64,000 nt of DNA from the NCBI GenBank assembly GCA_958443265.1, contig CAUCKA010000002.1, positions 62,001 through 126,000 of the forward strand. Reading direction: 5' to 3'. The notes beneath the pieces were generated by a model. It was not told the origin of the DNA and made no database searches. It saw only the letters and a list, made by a program, of their open reading frames with translations. Below, in pieces: positions 7,179 to 15,615 of this stretch. A program made the position numbers and the translations under genes. Source of the DNA: an uncultured Collinsella sp. (lineage in GTDB: Bacteria; Actinomycetota; Coriobacteriia; Coriobacteriales; Coriobacteriaceae). Position 1 is the stretch's first letter; the number at the start of each line of letters is the position of its first letter.

Positions 7179-9395
7179 ATGGAACAATTCTCGCAATCGG
7201 GCTCGCGCGGTCGACGCCGCACGGGCAACGAGCCGGCGCCGCACGAACGCGTGAAGGGCGAGCGCCGTGCCAACGAGCCGCAACGCACCGCGAGCCCCCA
7301 TCGCGCTTCTGCCAACAACGCTGGCCGCGCCAACACTCCCGCCGCGGAGCAGACGCCTGCTCGCCCCAAGTCCCGCTACATCCCTGCGCTCGACGGCCTG
7401 CGCACGCTTGCCGTCGTCGCGGTGGTGCTCTATCACCTCAACCTCACGTGGGCTCAGGGCGGCCTGCTTGGCGTCACGATCTTCTTTGTGCTTTCGGGCT
7501 ATCTGATCACACGCCTGCTACTCAACGAAGTCGCTAAGACCGGCCGCATCGACCTCAAGAGCTTCTGGATCCGCCGCATCCGTCGCCTGGCCCCCGCCGT
7601 GGTGACCGTTGTGGTTGTAACCTGTGCGCTGTGCACCGTCTTCAACCACGTGATGCTCACCAAGATGCGTCCCGACATTCTGCCGTCGCTGCTGTTCTTT
7701 AACAACTGGTGGCAGATTATGCAGGACGTTTCGTACTTCAACGCCCTGGGCGACCCCTCGCCGCTTACGCACTTTTGGTCGCTCGCCATCGAGGAACAAT
7801 TCTACCTGGTTTGGCCACCGCTGCTGTTTGCCATGGTATCCATGCACATGAGCAAGCCCAACACGCGCCGCGTGGTTCTGGGCCTGGCTGCTGTCTCCGC
7901 CATCGCCATGATGGTGCTCTATAACCCTGCCGCCGACCCCAGCCGCGTGTACTACGGCACCGATACCCGCGTCTTCTCGCTGCTGCTGGGCGCCTGGATG
8001 GCCTTTATCCCCGATCGCGACCTAGCTCCGGTGCGTCTCGCTCGTCGTTTGGGGCTCAATCGCCTGGCTGGCGCCGCCAAGCACGGCAGGAACGCCGAGG
8101 GCAAGCCTGGCGAGAAGGCCGACGAAGCAGCCGAGACCGCCCCAGCACAGCCGAGCGCCCTCGTGCGCTTTTGGTCCTCGCCCGCATCCATCGATGTGTT
8201 GGGCGTCGTGGGTCTGGTTGGCCTTGCCGCCATGGTCGCGTTCACCAACGGCTACACCGCGTTCCAGTATCGCGGAGGCACGCTGCTGTGCTCGATCCTC
8301 ACACTCATGGTCATTGCCGCCTGCGTGCAGCCCCAGGGAATGGTTGCCCGCGCGCTGTCCGCCGAGCCGCTCGTGTGGGTTGGCAAGCGCTCGTACAGCA
8401 TCTACCTGTGGCACTATCCGCTGCTGTTGCTCATGAACCCGGTCGCCAATATCAACGATACGCCGTGGTGGCAGTACATTTTGCAGGTGTTGTTGGTGGT
8501 CGCCGTGGCCGAATGTTCGTATCGCTTTATCGAGACGCCGTTTAGAAAGGGCGCCTTCGGCCGTACCGTCGCCGAGTTCCGCGACGGCACCACCACACCC
8601 GCCAACTGGGTGCGCGCGCATATTCCTGTGTGCGCCACTTGCGGGATCGTGCTTGTCATCGCGCTGGGCGGCCTGATCTTTGTGCCGGAGACCTCCGCAC
8701 TGAGCGGTGAGGGCGCCGAAGTCCTCAACAAGGAAGCCAAAAACACCGCGCCAACGGACCAGCAGGCGGCCGACGACACCGACAAGGACAACGACGGCTT
8801 CCCCGATGGCTCCTACGACCTGTTGATGATCGGTGACTCCGTGTCGCTGCGCGCCGTTGATTCCTTTGACGGCGTGTTCCCGCACAGCCATATCGATGCC
8901 GAAAAGGGCCGCCAGTTTGATGCGGGCCGCGCGACATTTGAGGGCTATCTCCAACAGAACCTTGCCGGCAAGATCGTAGTCTTTGCGCTGGGCACCAACG
9001 GCTTGGTAACCGACGATCAGATCGATGCCATCATGGCCGATGCGGGAGATAAGCGTATTGTGGTGTTTGTGAACACGCGCAGCCCGCAGCCGTGGGTTGG
9101 CTCTACCAACCAGGCCATCGCCAACGCCGCTACGCGCTACAAGAACGTGCGCGTTATCGATTGGTACGGATACAGTGCCAACCGCAACGACCTGTTCGAT
9201 GGCGATGGCACGCACCTATCGACCACTGGCGTGACTGAATACCTCAACTTGATCCACGACGCAGTCAAGAAGGACCTGCCCGTGCATCCCGAGGATCACG
9301 TCAACGATCCGCAGCCGGCAGCCGTCAAGTCTGCCACCGACGCGCTCGTCAATGCGCTCGCTCTCAAGCCGCACAAGCTGGGCACCGACAAGTAA
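7179..9395 (+). CDS. OatA-like membrane O-acyltransferase with C-terminal SGNH domain
   Basis: 738 residues. After about 65 charged, disordered residues the acyltransferase-3 core starts at IPALDGLRTLAVVAVVLYHL, with the family markers FFVLSGYLIT and FWSLAIEEQFYLVWP, and roughly ten membrane helices. A soluble extracytoplasmic domain follows, with GDS near residue 551 and DGTHL near residues 676-680, the block I and block V (Asp-His) of SGNH esterase-like transferases. Such two-domain proteins (OatA) acetylate peptidoglycan or other wall glycans, moving the acetyl group across the membrane and then onto the sugar, which gives lysozyme resistance. A charged loop near residues 290-330 (AEGKPGEKADEAAET) is an unusual insertion. 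The ribosome site before the ATG is weak (GGATG). Confidence 0.88.
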   Translation: MEQFSQSGSRGRRRTGNEPAPHERVKGERRANEPQRTASPHRASANNAGRANTPAAEQTPARPKSRYIPALDGLRTLAVVAVVLYHLNLTWAQGGLLGVTIFFVLSGYLITRLLLNEVAKTGRIDLKSFWIRRIRRLAPAVVTVVVVTCALCTVFNHVMLTKMRPDILPSLLFFNNWWQIMQDVSYFNALGDPSPLTHFWSLAIEEQFYLVWPPLLFAMVSMHMSKPNTRRVVLGLAAVSAIAMMVLYNPAADPSRVYYGTDTRVFSLLLGAWMAFIPDRDLAPVRLARRLGLNRLAGAAKHGRNAEGKPGEKADEAAETAPAQPSALVRFWSSPASIDVLGVVGLVGLAAMVAFTNGYTAFQYRGGTLLCSILTLMVIAACVQPQGMVARALSAEPLVWVGKRSYSIYLWHYPLLLLMNPVANINDTPWWQYILQVLLVVAVAECSYRFIETPFRKGAFGRTVAEFRDGTTTPANWVRAHIPVCATCGIVLVIALGGLIFVPETSALSGEGAEVLNKEAKNTAPTDQQAADDTDKDNDGFPDGSYDLLMIGDSVSLRAVDSFDGVFPHSHIDAEKGRQFDAGRATFEGYLQQNLAGKIVVFALGTNGLVTDDQIDAIMADAGDKRIVVFVNTRSPQPWVGSTNQAIANAATRYKNVRVIDWYGYSANRNDLFDGDGTHLSTTGVTEYLNLIHDAVKKDLPVHPEDHVNDPQPAAVKSATDALVNALALKPHKLGTDK

Positions 9396-9418
9396 CCTGC
9401 AGCGCAAACTTCCCACAT

Positions 9419-9458
9419 CCGGAGGGGGGTGCCTGCCACGGCAGGCACCCCCCTCCGG
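9419..9458. repeat. 40-bp near-perfect palindrome after the acyltransferase gene
   Basis: A 19-base arm (9419-9437, beginning CCGGAGGGGGGTGCC) is exactly complementary to 9440-9458, separated by only AC. There is no T-run on either side, so it is not a classic terminator, though it could stall polymerase or protect a 3' end. It abuts 'TTAGGGACGTTCC' repeat copies. Confidence 0.7.
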
Positions 9459-9461
9459 CAG

Positions 9462-9510
9462 TTAGGGACGTTCCTTATGTGCCGGCACCTAGGGACACTC
9501 CTGACACAGC
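9462..9510. repeat. Degenerate 'AGGGACGTTCC' repeat copies
   Basis: TTAGGGACGTTCCT and CTAGGGACACTCCT occur in tandem within 50 bases. The wording matches the better preserved elements at 13355-13383, 21898-22056 and 25549-25730. No gene is visible here. Confidence 0.5.
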
Positions 9511-9630
9511 CGAGGAACGCCCTCCTTGCGACCGAATTCTGGACGCCTCGCCACCCCGAGCGTTGTTTCCAAGCCCACACCCGCAGCAAACAACCCAAAA
9601 TCACTCTTTTCGAGCCGGCCCCAAGAGGTC

Positions 9631-9860
9631 GTGGACAAAAAGGAGCAAATATGAGTACTGTTACCATTTTAGTAGCAGGCAAAACCACCCAAAATGACGT
9701 CCGAGCGACCCCTACAACCCCCTAAAGCAGCCAACCTGACTGGTTTAAGACATATTGGAGCCAATTTTAATGAACATACTATCGGCTATGTCCATTATCT
9801 TCTTGGATGTAAATGCTATTCACTTAGCAACAGTACTCATATTTGGCATTTTTTGTCCAC
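9631..9860. repeat. 230-bp element with 32-bp terminal inverted repeats
   Basis: The left end (9631-9662) and the right end (9829-9860, read on the minus strand) agree at 28 of 32 bases: both begin GTGGACAAAAA and end CAAATATGAGTACTGTT. The left arm contains AAGGAG five bases before ATG (9651), opening a 24-codon frame (MSTVTILVAGKT..., to 9725); the right arm keeps the ATG but has lost the ribosome site and stops after six codons. It looks like a MITE-sized inverted element or an inverted duplication. The rest of the 9396-9942 gap shows no further gene. Confidence 0.55.
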
Positions 9861-9893
9861 TGCCATATAACTAATGCCCTATAGCGGGCAAAA

Positions 9894-9924
9894 AACAGGC
9901 CGCAGTCCATCGCTGCGGCCTGTT
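9894..9924 (-). terminator. Rho-independent terminator of the magnesium/NRAMP operon
   Basis: AACAGGCCGCAG (9894-9905) and CTGCGGCCTGTT (9913-9924) form a perfect 12-bp stem with a 7-base loop; the minus-strand copy is followed by TTTTTTG. It lies 19 bases after the NRAMP-related stop codon. Confidence 0.92.
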
Positions 9925-9942
9925 CGGAAGCAAAAGTGGGCG

Positions 9943-11205
9943 TTAAGCGCTGTAGCCCATCGCCTGCAGGACAAACATGACGACCGTGAGCACCGTAATC
10001 ACGCCGATAGTCGCCCACGTGAGCACGTTCCATACGCGGCCGTTGCGGTTGGCGCCCATAATGTGACGGTCGGCGGCGATAACCACCTGGAACACCAGAA
10101 CCACGGGCAGTAGCACGCCATTGATGACCTGCGAGGTCATCATAATCTGGAACAGATCGACGCCGGGCATAAGCACCAGCACGGCAGAGATACCGATGAT
10201 GGCCGTAATGATGCCGCGATAGACCGGGGCCTCGTCCCAGCTGCGGTCGGCACCGCGCTCCCAGCCAAATGCCTCGCAGATAGCGCTCGACGTAACGCCC
10301 GGCAGCACGCAGGCAGCCAAGAAACTCGCCGCGACCAGGCCCGAGGCAAACAGTACCGTAGACCACTGACCCGCAATAGGCTCCAGCGCGCGGGCAGCAT
10401 CGGCAGCATCGCTAATCTGAATACCCGCCGGGAACAACACCGTGCCGGTCGTGATGATAATAAAGCCGGCAATAACATCGGCGGCAAGCGAGCCGCTCAC
10501 GGTATCAATACGCTGCAGCACGATGTCGTCCTCGCCCGCGTTCTTATCGACCACGTTGTTCTGCGCCAAGAAAATCATCCACGGCGCGATGGTGGTACCG
10601 ATCGTTGCGACCACGAGCGACACGTAGCTGGGGTCATTTTGAATGTTAGGCACGACCAGGTCGACCGCGACCTCACCCCAGTTGGGGCCAGCCATAAACG
10701 CGGCGACGATGTAGGTCACGAACACGCAGCTCACCAGCAGCAGAATCTTCTCGATGCGCTGGAAACTCCCCGACATGGTAAGCATCCACACCAGCAGCGC
10801 CACCAACGGCACCGAGATGCTCGCCGGCACGCCAAAGAGGGCAAGGCCGCTCGCAATACCCGCAAACTCCGAAATGGTCACAGCCGTGTTGGCGATCAAC
10901 AGCGCCGCCATAGCAAGTACACTCTTGCGCACGCCAAAGCGCTCGCGAATGAGCGATGCCAGGCCCTTGCCCGTGACGCAGCCGCAGCGCGCCGCGGTCT
11001 CCTGCGTCACGATGAGCAGCACAGTCATGACAGGAAGCATCCACAGCATCTTGTAGCCATAGCTGGCGCCCGCGCTGGAATACGTTGCAATGCCGCCGGC
11101 GTCATTGCCCGAAAGCGCCGCCAGCAGACCGGGACCCATAGCGCCAAAGATGGCCGCGATGGTCAACTTTTGCTTGGTGCCCGACTTTTGCTTGGTATTT
11201 TGCAC
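9943..11205 (-). CDS. NRAMP-related divalent metal transporter, NRMT (Mg2+)-like
   Basis: 420 residues with about 11 membrane helices of the SLC11/NRAMP fold. In manganese/iron NRAMPs helix 1 carries DPGN and helix 6 carries AxxMPH; here the equivalents are D35-A-G-G38 and T204-T-I-A207-P-W, so the metal-binding asparagine and the methionine that selects transition metals are both gone. Loss of that methionine is the hallmark of NRAMP-related magnesium transporters (NRMT), characterised from Eggerthella lenta. It follows the MgtE-like gene by 8 bases. I chose the GTG at 11205 because AGGTGG lies just before it; a longer GTG start would overlap the upstream gene by 55 bases. Magnesium uptake is therefore the best inference; manganese cannot be excluded. 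Confidence 0.8.
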   Translation of the reverse strand: MQNTKQKSGTKQKLTIAAIFGAMGPGLLAALSGNDAGGIATYSSAGASYGYKMLWMLPVMTVLLIVTQETAARCGCVTGKGLASLIRERFGVRKSVLAMAALLIANTAVTISEFAGIASGLALFGVPASISVPLVALLVWMLTMSGSFQRIEKILLLVSCVFVTYIVAAFMAGPNWGEVAVDLVVPNIQNDPSYVSLVVATIGTTIAPWMIFLAQNNVVDKNAGEDDIVLQRIDTVSGSLAADVIAGFIIITTGTVLFPAGIQISDAADAARALEPIAGQWSTVLFASGLVAASFLAACVLPGVTSSAICEAFGWERGADRSWDEAPVYRGIITAIIGISAVLVLMPGVDLFQIMMTSQVINGVLLPVVLVFQVVIAADRHIMGANRNGRVWNVLTWATIGVITVLTVVMFVLQAMGYSA

Positions 11206-11213
11206 GCGACCAC

Positions 11214-13058
11214 CTAACCCATGACTGATATGGCGAGCAGCACCGCGGCGATGCAATACGCCACACACGAGATCATGACGGCAATGACGTTCATGGCGGT
11301 GCCCGACGTGTTGAGGTCATGCTCGTCACGCCAGAACAGCACCATCAGGTAAATCACGGCACTCATGTTGCCCACCAGGCAAATGATGGCAGCGATATTA
11401 AAACACCCGGTAAAGAGTTGCTCCTCAAACATGGACGCATCGGGGAACGCAGCGGTGCGCACCAGCTGGGCGCACAGGTAGGTCACGAGTGACAGAATCA
11501 GGCCCATGCCCGTGCTCTGGAAGAAGAACCCCAGATACGGCTTGGGCTCGTCGTCGTGACCGTCATACTCCAGGAAGTAATTCTTGACGAACGACACCAT
11601 GCGCGAGGCCGCCAGCAGCACGAGCGGCATGGCGCACATGGGGAACACCACCAGATGCGCGGAGCCGAGCGCCGTTCCCAGCACGGTCGCTATAATGCAC
11701 GACGCGATGCCCCATACAACAACCCAGTACTGGCGATGCACGAACCAGCTGAGCACATTCGTCGAGTCATCGGACGCGCTGTCGCCCGAGCCGACACCGG
11801 CGATCTGCAGGTCCTCCTGATGCTCCTCGGCGATAACGTCCATGGCGTCGTCGAAGGTCACGATACCCAGGATGTGGCGGTTCTCGTCGCAGACGGGGAT
11901 GGCGACCAGGTCATACTTGGTCATCTCGTCCGTCACGTCTTCCTGGTCCTCGTCGGGCGACACATAGACCAGGTCGCGATAGGCCAGCTGGCCCAGCGTG
12001 GCGTCGCGGTCGGCCACGATCAGCGTGCGCAGCGAAAGCACGCCCGTCAGCATACCGCTCGGATCCTCGGTATAGACGTAATAGACACTCTCAAAGTCCT
12101 CGTCGAGTTTGCGAATCGCCTCGATGGCATCGCCGACCGTCGCTGTGGCGGGCAGCGAGACAAACTCCGAGGTCATGATGCGGCCGGCGGTGTTGTCCTC
12201 GTAGCCCAGCAGATTACGAATCGCCTTCTCCTCCTTGACGCCCATCAGGCGCAGGAGCTTCTCGGCCTTCTCATAATCGAGCTCGTCGATCAGGTCGGCA
12301 GCGTCGTCCGGGTCCATCATGGCCAGCATCGACGATGCGTCGGTATCGGACAGGCCCTCGAGCATCTCGGTCATGAGTTCGTCGTCATCGAACTCCGAGA
12401 TGGCCTCGGCGGCCTGTGCCGTATCGAGCTGGGCGAACACCTGCGCGCGCAGGCGCGGATCGAGCTGCTCGATGATGTCAGCGATGTCGGCAGGATGCAG
12501 CTCGCCAAGCGTCTTGTGCGACACCGAGAGCTGGATGTTTTTAGTCGAGCGATCGAGCAGGTCCATATAAGACCAGGCGATAATGTCCTCGCTGAGCGGC
12601 TTGCCCAGGTGCTTCATAAAGCCCTCGACGACGTGCTCGAGCGCGGGGCTGATTGCACGCAGCAGACCGCGGGCACCGACCTCGGCACCCAGCAGGCGCA
12701 GCTGATTTTCGCCCGACATGGAGAACTTGATGTCGTTGACGCGCACAACCTTCATGCCCTGTGTGTCGACAATCTGCTTGTTGAGAACATCGCGCGCCAG
12801 CAACAGCTCGGTCGGCTGCAGGTACGAAAAACGGATTTCGGTGGCCGACGTCTTAAGGTGTACACCCGTCTCGTCGATACGGTCGACCCATTTGCGCCAG
12901 CTGATCATAAACGGCGTCTTGCCGGGACCACGGAACGCGAGCGACGTCACGTGCGGAAAAACTTCGCCGGTTGCAATGCCAAAATCGTTCACAACGCCGA
13001 GCTTTTCGCCATCGACGTCCAAGACCGGCAATTTGAGCATCTCACTCAGATAATTCAA
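11214..13058 (-). CDS. MgtE-like membrane protein: PRC-barrel repeats, MgtE-N, CBS pair, atypical membrane domain
   Basis: 614 residues. Two PRC-barrel-like segments (about 8-80 and 88-170, the first with VLDVDGEKLGVVND) are followed by an MgtE-N superhelical domain (about 185-290), a CBS pair (about 295-425, AGRIMTSEFV) and five or so membrane helices (443-614). In MgtE channels the N and CBS domains sense cytosolic Mg2+ and gate the pore. The membrane part here does not show the conserved MgtE pore sequence, so it may be a sensor or partner for the NRAMP-related transporter encoded 8 bases downstream rather than a channel. Translation most likely starts at the TTG at 13058, which has GGGGAG five bases upstream; the ATG at 13040 is the alternative. 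Confidence 0.8.
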   Translation of the reverse strand: MNYLSEMLKLPVLDVDGEKLGVVNDFGIATGEVFPHVTSLAFRGPGKTPFMISWRKWVDRIDETGVHLKTSATEIRFSYLQPTELLLARDVLNKQIVDTQGMKVVRVNDIKFSMSGENQLRLLGAEVGARGLLRAISPALEHVVEGFMKHLGKPLSEDIIAWSYMDLLDRSTKNIQLSVSHKTLGELHPADIADIIEQLDPRLRAQVFAQLDTAQAAEAISEFDDDELMTEMLEGLSDTDASSMLAMMDPDDAADLIDELDYEKAEKLLRLMGVKEEKAIRNLLGYEDNTAGRIMTSEFVSLPATATVGDAIEAIRKLDEDFESVYYVYTEDPSGMLTGVLSLRTLIVADRDATLGQLAYRDLVYVSPDEDQEDVTDEMTKYDLVAIPVCDENRHILGIVTFDDAMDVIAEEHQEDLQIAGVGSGDSASDDSTNVLSWFVHRQYWVVVWGIASCIIATVLGTALGSAHLVVFPMCAMPLVLLAASRMVSFVKNYFLEYDGHDDEPKPYLGFFFQSTGMGLILSLVTYLCAQLVRTAAFPDASMFEEQLFTGCFNIAAIICLVGNMSAVIYLMVLFWRDEHDLNTSGTAMNVIAVMISCVAYCIAAVLLAISVMG

Positions 13059-13264
13059 TGGTGCTCCCCATCATTATTCCTGCGGACCGCGTGACCATGC
13101 CGGCACGCAATCCGTGGACTTTTAGACATGTATACGCATGCGCGGGCGGCACGCCGCTCGACGCTCACACCCCGTGCACGCGCAGAAAGCACCTGCATGG
13201 GGTCATCGACTGTATGGTCGAGGTTTGGATTTCACCTGTAACCTTTCTCTTGACCCTCATTAAC
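13059..13264 (-). promoter_or_regulatory. Structured 5' leader of the MgtE-like/NRAMP operon (candidate regulatory RNA)
   Basis: On the minus strand GGGTCA (13256-13251) can pair with TGACCC (13205-13200) to close a junction holding two hairpins: AGGTT/AACCT (13244-13240 with 13225-13221) and TCGAC/GTCGA (13221-13217 with 13210-13206). The 3' side of the closing stem is also part of a competing 10-bp stem, ACCCCATGCA (13203-13194) with TGCACGGGGT (13178-13169), one mismatch. The two stems exclude each other, as in riboswitches. A TATAGT box on the minus strand near 13276-13271 could be the -10. I could not match it to the M-box. The rest of the gap up to 13380 holds no gene. Confidence 0.4.
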
Positions 13265-13354
13265 CGCAGTAACTATAGCATCAGCATCGCGCTGCAGCAC
13301 CGAATTTATGCGCTGCACATTGCAGGCATACCAAACACTGACGTATCCGTGACA

Positions 13355-13383
13355 TAGTCATTGGGGACGTTCTTACATGACTA
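13355..13383. repeat. 'TTGGGGACGTTC' hairpin at the deacetylase 3' end
   Basis: TAGTCAT (13355-13361) and ATGACTA (13377-13383) flank TGGGGACGTTCTTAC. The right arm includes the stop codon of the NodB-like gene. The same words occur at 22050 and 25715 in larger elements. Confidence 0.55.
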
Positions 13384-14787
13384 CTCTGCGGTGTCGTCGT
13401 CCTCGGGGAGTTGGGGGAACACGGCGTTTTTGGGCATGGAAACCTTGGTGAGCGAGGTGAGCTTTTTGCTCAATGCCGTGTCCGTCTTGACCAGGTCGCT
13501 GAGCGTCACGATCTTGTAGCCGTCGGCGACAAGGCCGTCGATAATCTGCGGCAGCGCCTCGAGCGTCTGCTCGGCGCACTCATCGCTATCGGTGAGCAGC
13601 ACAATATTGCCCGGCGTCACCGAATCGAGCACGGTCGATACTTGCTCGTCAGCGCCGTTGAGCAGCCAGTCGCCCGAATCGATATTCCACGAAACCACGG
13701 CGGACACCAGGTCCATCGAGTCGATCCAGTTTTGCTCGTCAAACGCGGCGTAGGGGGCACGCAGCAACATCGTCTCGACGCCGGTCGCCGACTTAATCGC
13801 CTCGGTGCCCTTCGTGATCTGCTTGCGCACCGTCTCGCGATCCTCGCCCTTGAGCGAATCATCGCTGTAGCTGTTGGAGCCGATCTCGCACCCGGCATCG
13901 GCAATCGCTTTGGCAGTAGCGGGCGAGGCTTCCGCGGCATCGCCCGAAAGAAAGAACGTCGCCGTGACGCCCTTTTCCTTGAGCACCTGCAAGATCTGCT
14001 TGGTCGCGCCGCTCGGACCCTCGTCAAATGTCAGGGCCACGTACTTTTCGTTGCCCTTGGGCGCCACGCTTGCGCACTCGACTACGCAGTCGGTGGCGGG
14101 CACGACCTCGCCGCGGTCCTGCGTCTTGCCCGACTGCTCGCCGACCCATACCTCGGAGCGGCCCTGAACGCCCCAGGTTTTGACATACTCAATGGCACCC
14201 GTGCCCTCGACCTTGAGCTTTGGCTCGATAGTCGTGGCCTGGACCTCGTGCTTTTCGTACACGTTGCGGCCGTCCTTGACCGTCACCTTCTCGCCGCCCT
14301 CAAGTTCGCGACTATCCCATTTGCCTTGCTTCACGCGCTTGCCGTCGACCTTCACCGACAGCTTTTCGCCGCCATGGCGCTTGAGCACGCTGTCGTCGAC
14401 GGCCAGCAGATCGCCGGCGTCGTACGTTTCGGTCAGGCTTTGATCGTCGATAAGATTCTGCAACGTAGAGCCCACGCGCACCGCAGTCTTTTGCCCGTTG
14501 AGCTCCACGTCCACGCTGCGGTTGACGTAGCCCACGACGGCAGCGATAAACAGCACGAGCGCGCAACCCACGGCGATGAGCGCATAGGGCAGACGGGACG
14601 GTCGGCGCGGCGAGCGCCCGTTGCCGATGCGCGCGCTGCGGTCGCTAAACCCGCGGCTATGGTTGAGGTACATCGCGCCGGGCTTACGGCGACGTCGACG
14701 CTGACCGCTGGGCAGCTGCCCCAGGTCGCGGCGCGCCGTCGGACGCGCACCCGAGCGCCCGTTTAAGTTAGATCCGTTTTGGCGCAT
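13381..14787 (-). CDS. NodB-homology (polysaccharide deacetylase-like) membrane-anchored protein, metal site degenerate
   Basis: 468 residues: basic N terminus, one membrane helix (about 67-88), a DUF348-like beta region (about 90-190) and a C-terminal NodB fold. NodB enzymes remove N- or O-acetyl groups from wall glycans with a metal held by Asp-His-His. Motif 1 here is TFDEGP (253-258; the metal-ligand Asp is Glu), motif 2, normally H-S/T-x-x-H, reads N305-S-Y-S-D309, and the motif 5 His is replaced (LLTD near 397-400). All histidines of the site are missing, so the protein may be a non-catalytic glycan-binding or structural homologue. ATG at 14787 follows a GGGGGAGGG ribosome site. The downstream operon begins after a repeat hairpin. 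Confidence 0.8.
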   Translation of the reverse strand: MRQNGSNLNGRSGARPTARRDLGQLPSGQRRRRRKPGAMYLNHSRGFSDRSARIGNGRSPRRPSRLPYALIAVGCALVLFIAAVVGYVNRSVDVELNGQKTAVRVGSTLQNLIDDQSLTETYDAGDLLAVDDSVLKRHGGEKLSVKVDGKRVKQGKWDSRELEGGEKVTVKDGRNVYEKHEVQATTIEPKLKVEGTGAIEYVKTWGVQGRSEVWVGEQSGKTQDRGEVVPATDCVVECASVAPKGNEKYVALTFDEGPSGATKQILQVLKEKGVTATFFLSGDAAEASPATAKAIADAGCEIGSNSYSDDSLKGEDRETVRKQITKGTEAIKSATGVETMLLRAPYAAFDEQNWIDSMDLVSAVVSWNIDSGDWLLNGADEQVSTVLDSVTPGNIVLLTDSDECAEQTLEALPQIIDGLVADGYKIVTLSDLVKTDTALSKKLTSLTKVSMPKNAVFPQLPEDDDTAE

Positions 14788-14807
14788 GTGCCCTCCCCCA
14801 TAAACAC

Positions 14808-14839
14808 GGCGAGCCGGAGCAACATGTCTCCGGCTCGCC
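14808..14839 (-). terminator. Strong hairpin after the PRC-barrel gene
   Basis: GGCGAGCCGGAG (14808-14819) and CTCCGGCTCGCC (14828-14839) are a perfect 12-bp stem with an 8-base loop, 21 bases after the PRC-barrel stop codon. The following T-run on the minus strand is weak (GTGTTTATG), so termination may be partial. Confidence 0.55.
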
Positions 14840-14859
14840 TCCCATCATATGGTACGTCG

Positions 14860-15615
14860 CTATTTGCTAGCTTTTGACGAGCCCCCGCTCGCCTTTTGAT
14901 ATTCGTCCTTAAAGGCCTTGAACATACCGCGCGTCTTGCCGAGCTGCTTGCCCAGTGCGCGGCTGCCTTTGTCCACGGCGACCGACCCCTTGTCATCGAG
15001 CACCTTGGCGCCCTTCTTGACCTTATCGCCCACCACGACACTGGCCTCGGCAGCCTTGGCGGCCGCGCCGCCCGAATACCCGAGCGTCTTGACCTCGTCC
15101 GAGACAATCATCGCGCCGTTCTCGTAGCCGCGCAGCATCGTCGGCGGCACCTGCGTGTCGCCCACCAGCACGCTCGAAGCGGCACCGGCGGTCACATAGA
15201 ATGCCTGCACGATGCCCGAACGCGGCTTGAACTCCACATCCGAGCAATAGCCCACAACATCGCCCGACTCCGTTCGCACGTCCATGCCAACCCAGATAAT
15301 GCAATCGTCCAGGTTGATGTCGAGGCGCTTGGCCGCAGCGGCATCGTAGGTGCCCTTGACGTCGTCAACTGCGATGGCGCCCTCGTAGACGCCAATGGCA
15401 TCGAGCGCCACAAATCGGTCGGGGCGCTCGATCATACCCGCGATATCGGACTGGCGAACCATAAAGCCCACCACGCGCGTACCACCCGGGGTAAAAACCG
15501 GAAAGTGAATCTTGCCGAGCTTTTTAGGGCTGCGCGACGTGCCGTCTTTTTTGGTGCGCTTATCCTCGGTAGGCTTGCGATAGATCTTGGCGCCGACAAA
15601 ATCCCCGGCGCGCAT
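14860..15615 (-). CDS. PRC-barrel domain protein
   Basis: 251 residues. Two PRC-barrel-like beta segments are visible: an N-terminal one (GKIHFPVFTPGGTRVVGFMV) and a second near RTESGDVVGYCSDVEF. The C-terminal 70 residues are rich in Lys, Ala and Gly. PRC barrels often mediate protein-protein or RNA contacts, but no specific role is known for this type. Its ATG shares one base with the stop codon of the upstream YtxH gene (TAATG), so the pair is translationally coupled. The adjacent MgtE-like protein also has PRC segments. Function unassigned. Confidence 0.75.
   Translation of the reverse strand: MRAGDFVGAKIYRKPTEDKRTKKDGTSRSPKKLGKIHFPVFTPGGTRVVGFMVRQSDIAGMIERPDRFVALDAIGVYEGAIAVDDVKGTYDAAAAKRLDINLDDCIIWVGMDVRTESGDVVGYCSDVEFKPRSGIVQAFYVTAGAASSVLVGDTQVPPTMLRGYENGAMIVSDEVKTLGYSGGAAAKAAEASVVVGDKVKKGAKVLDDKGSVAVDKGSRALGKQLGKTRGMFKAFKDEYQKASGGSSKASK

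Noticed and set aside
11214..13058. Calling the MgtE-like protein a true MgtE channel
   Set aside because: The sensing domains fit, but the membrane segment does not show the MgtE pore sequence; the call is kept as MgtE-like.
13059..13264. Match of the MgtE-like operon leader to the M-box magnesium riboswitch
   Set aside because: I looked for the M-box core words and helix order and could not align them. The leader is reported only as a structured candidate.
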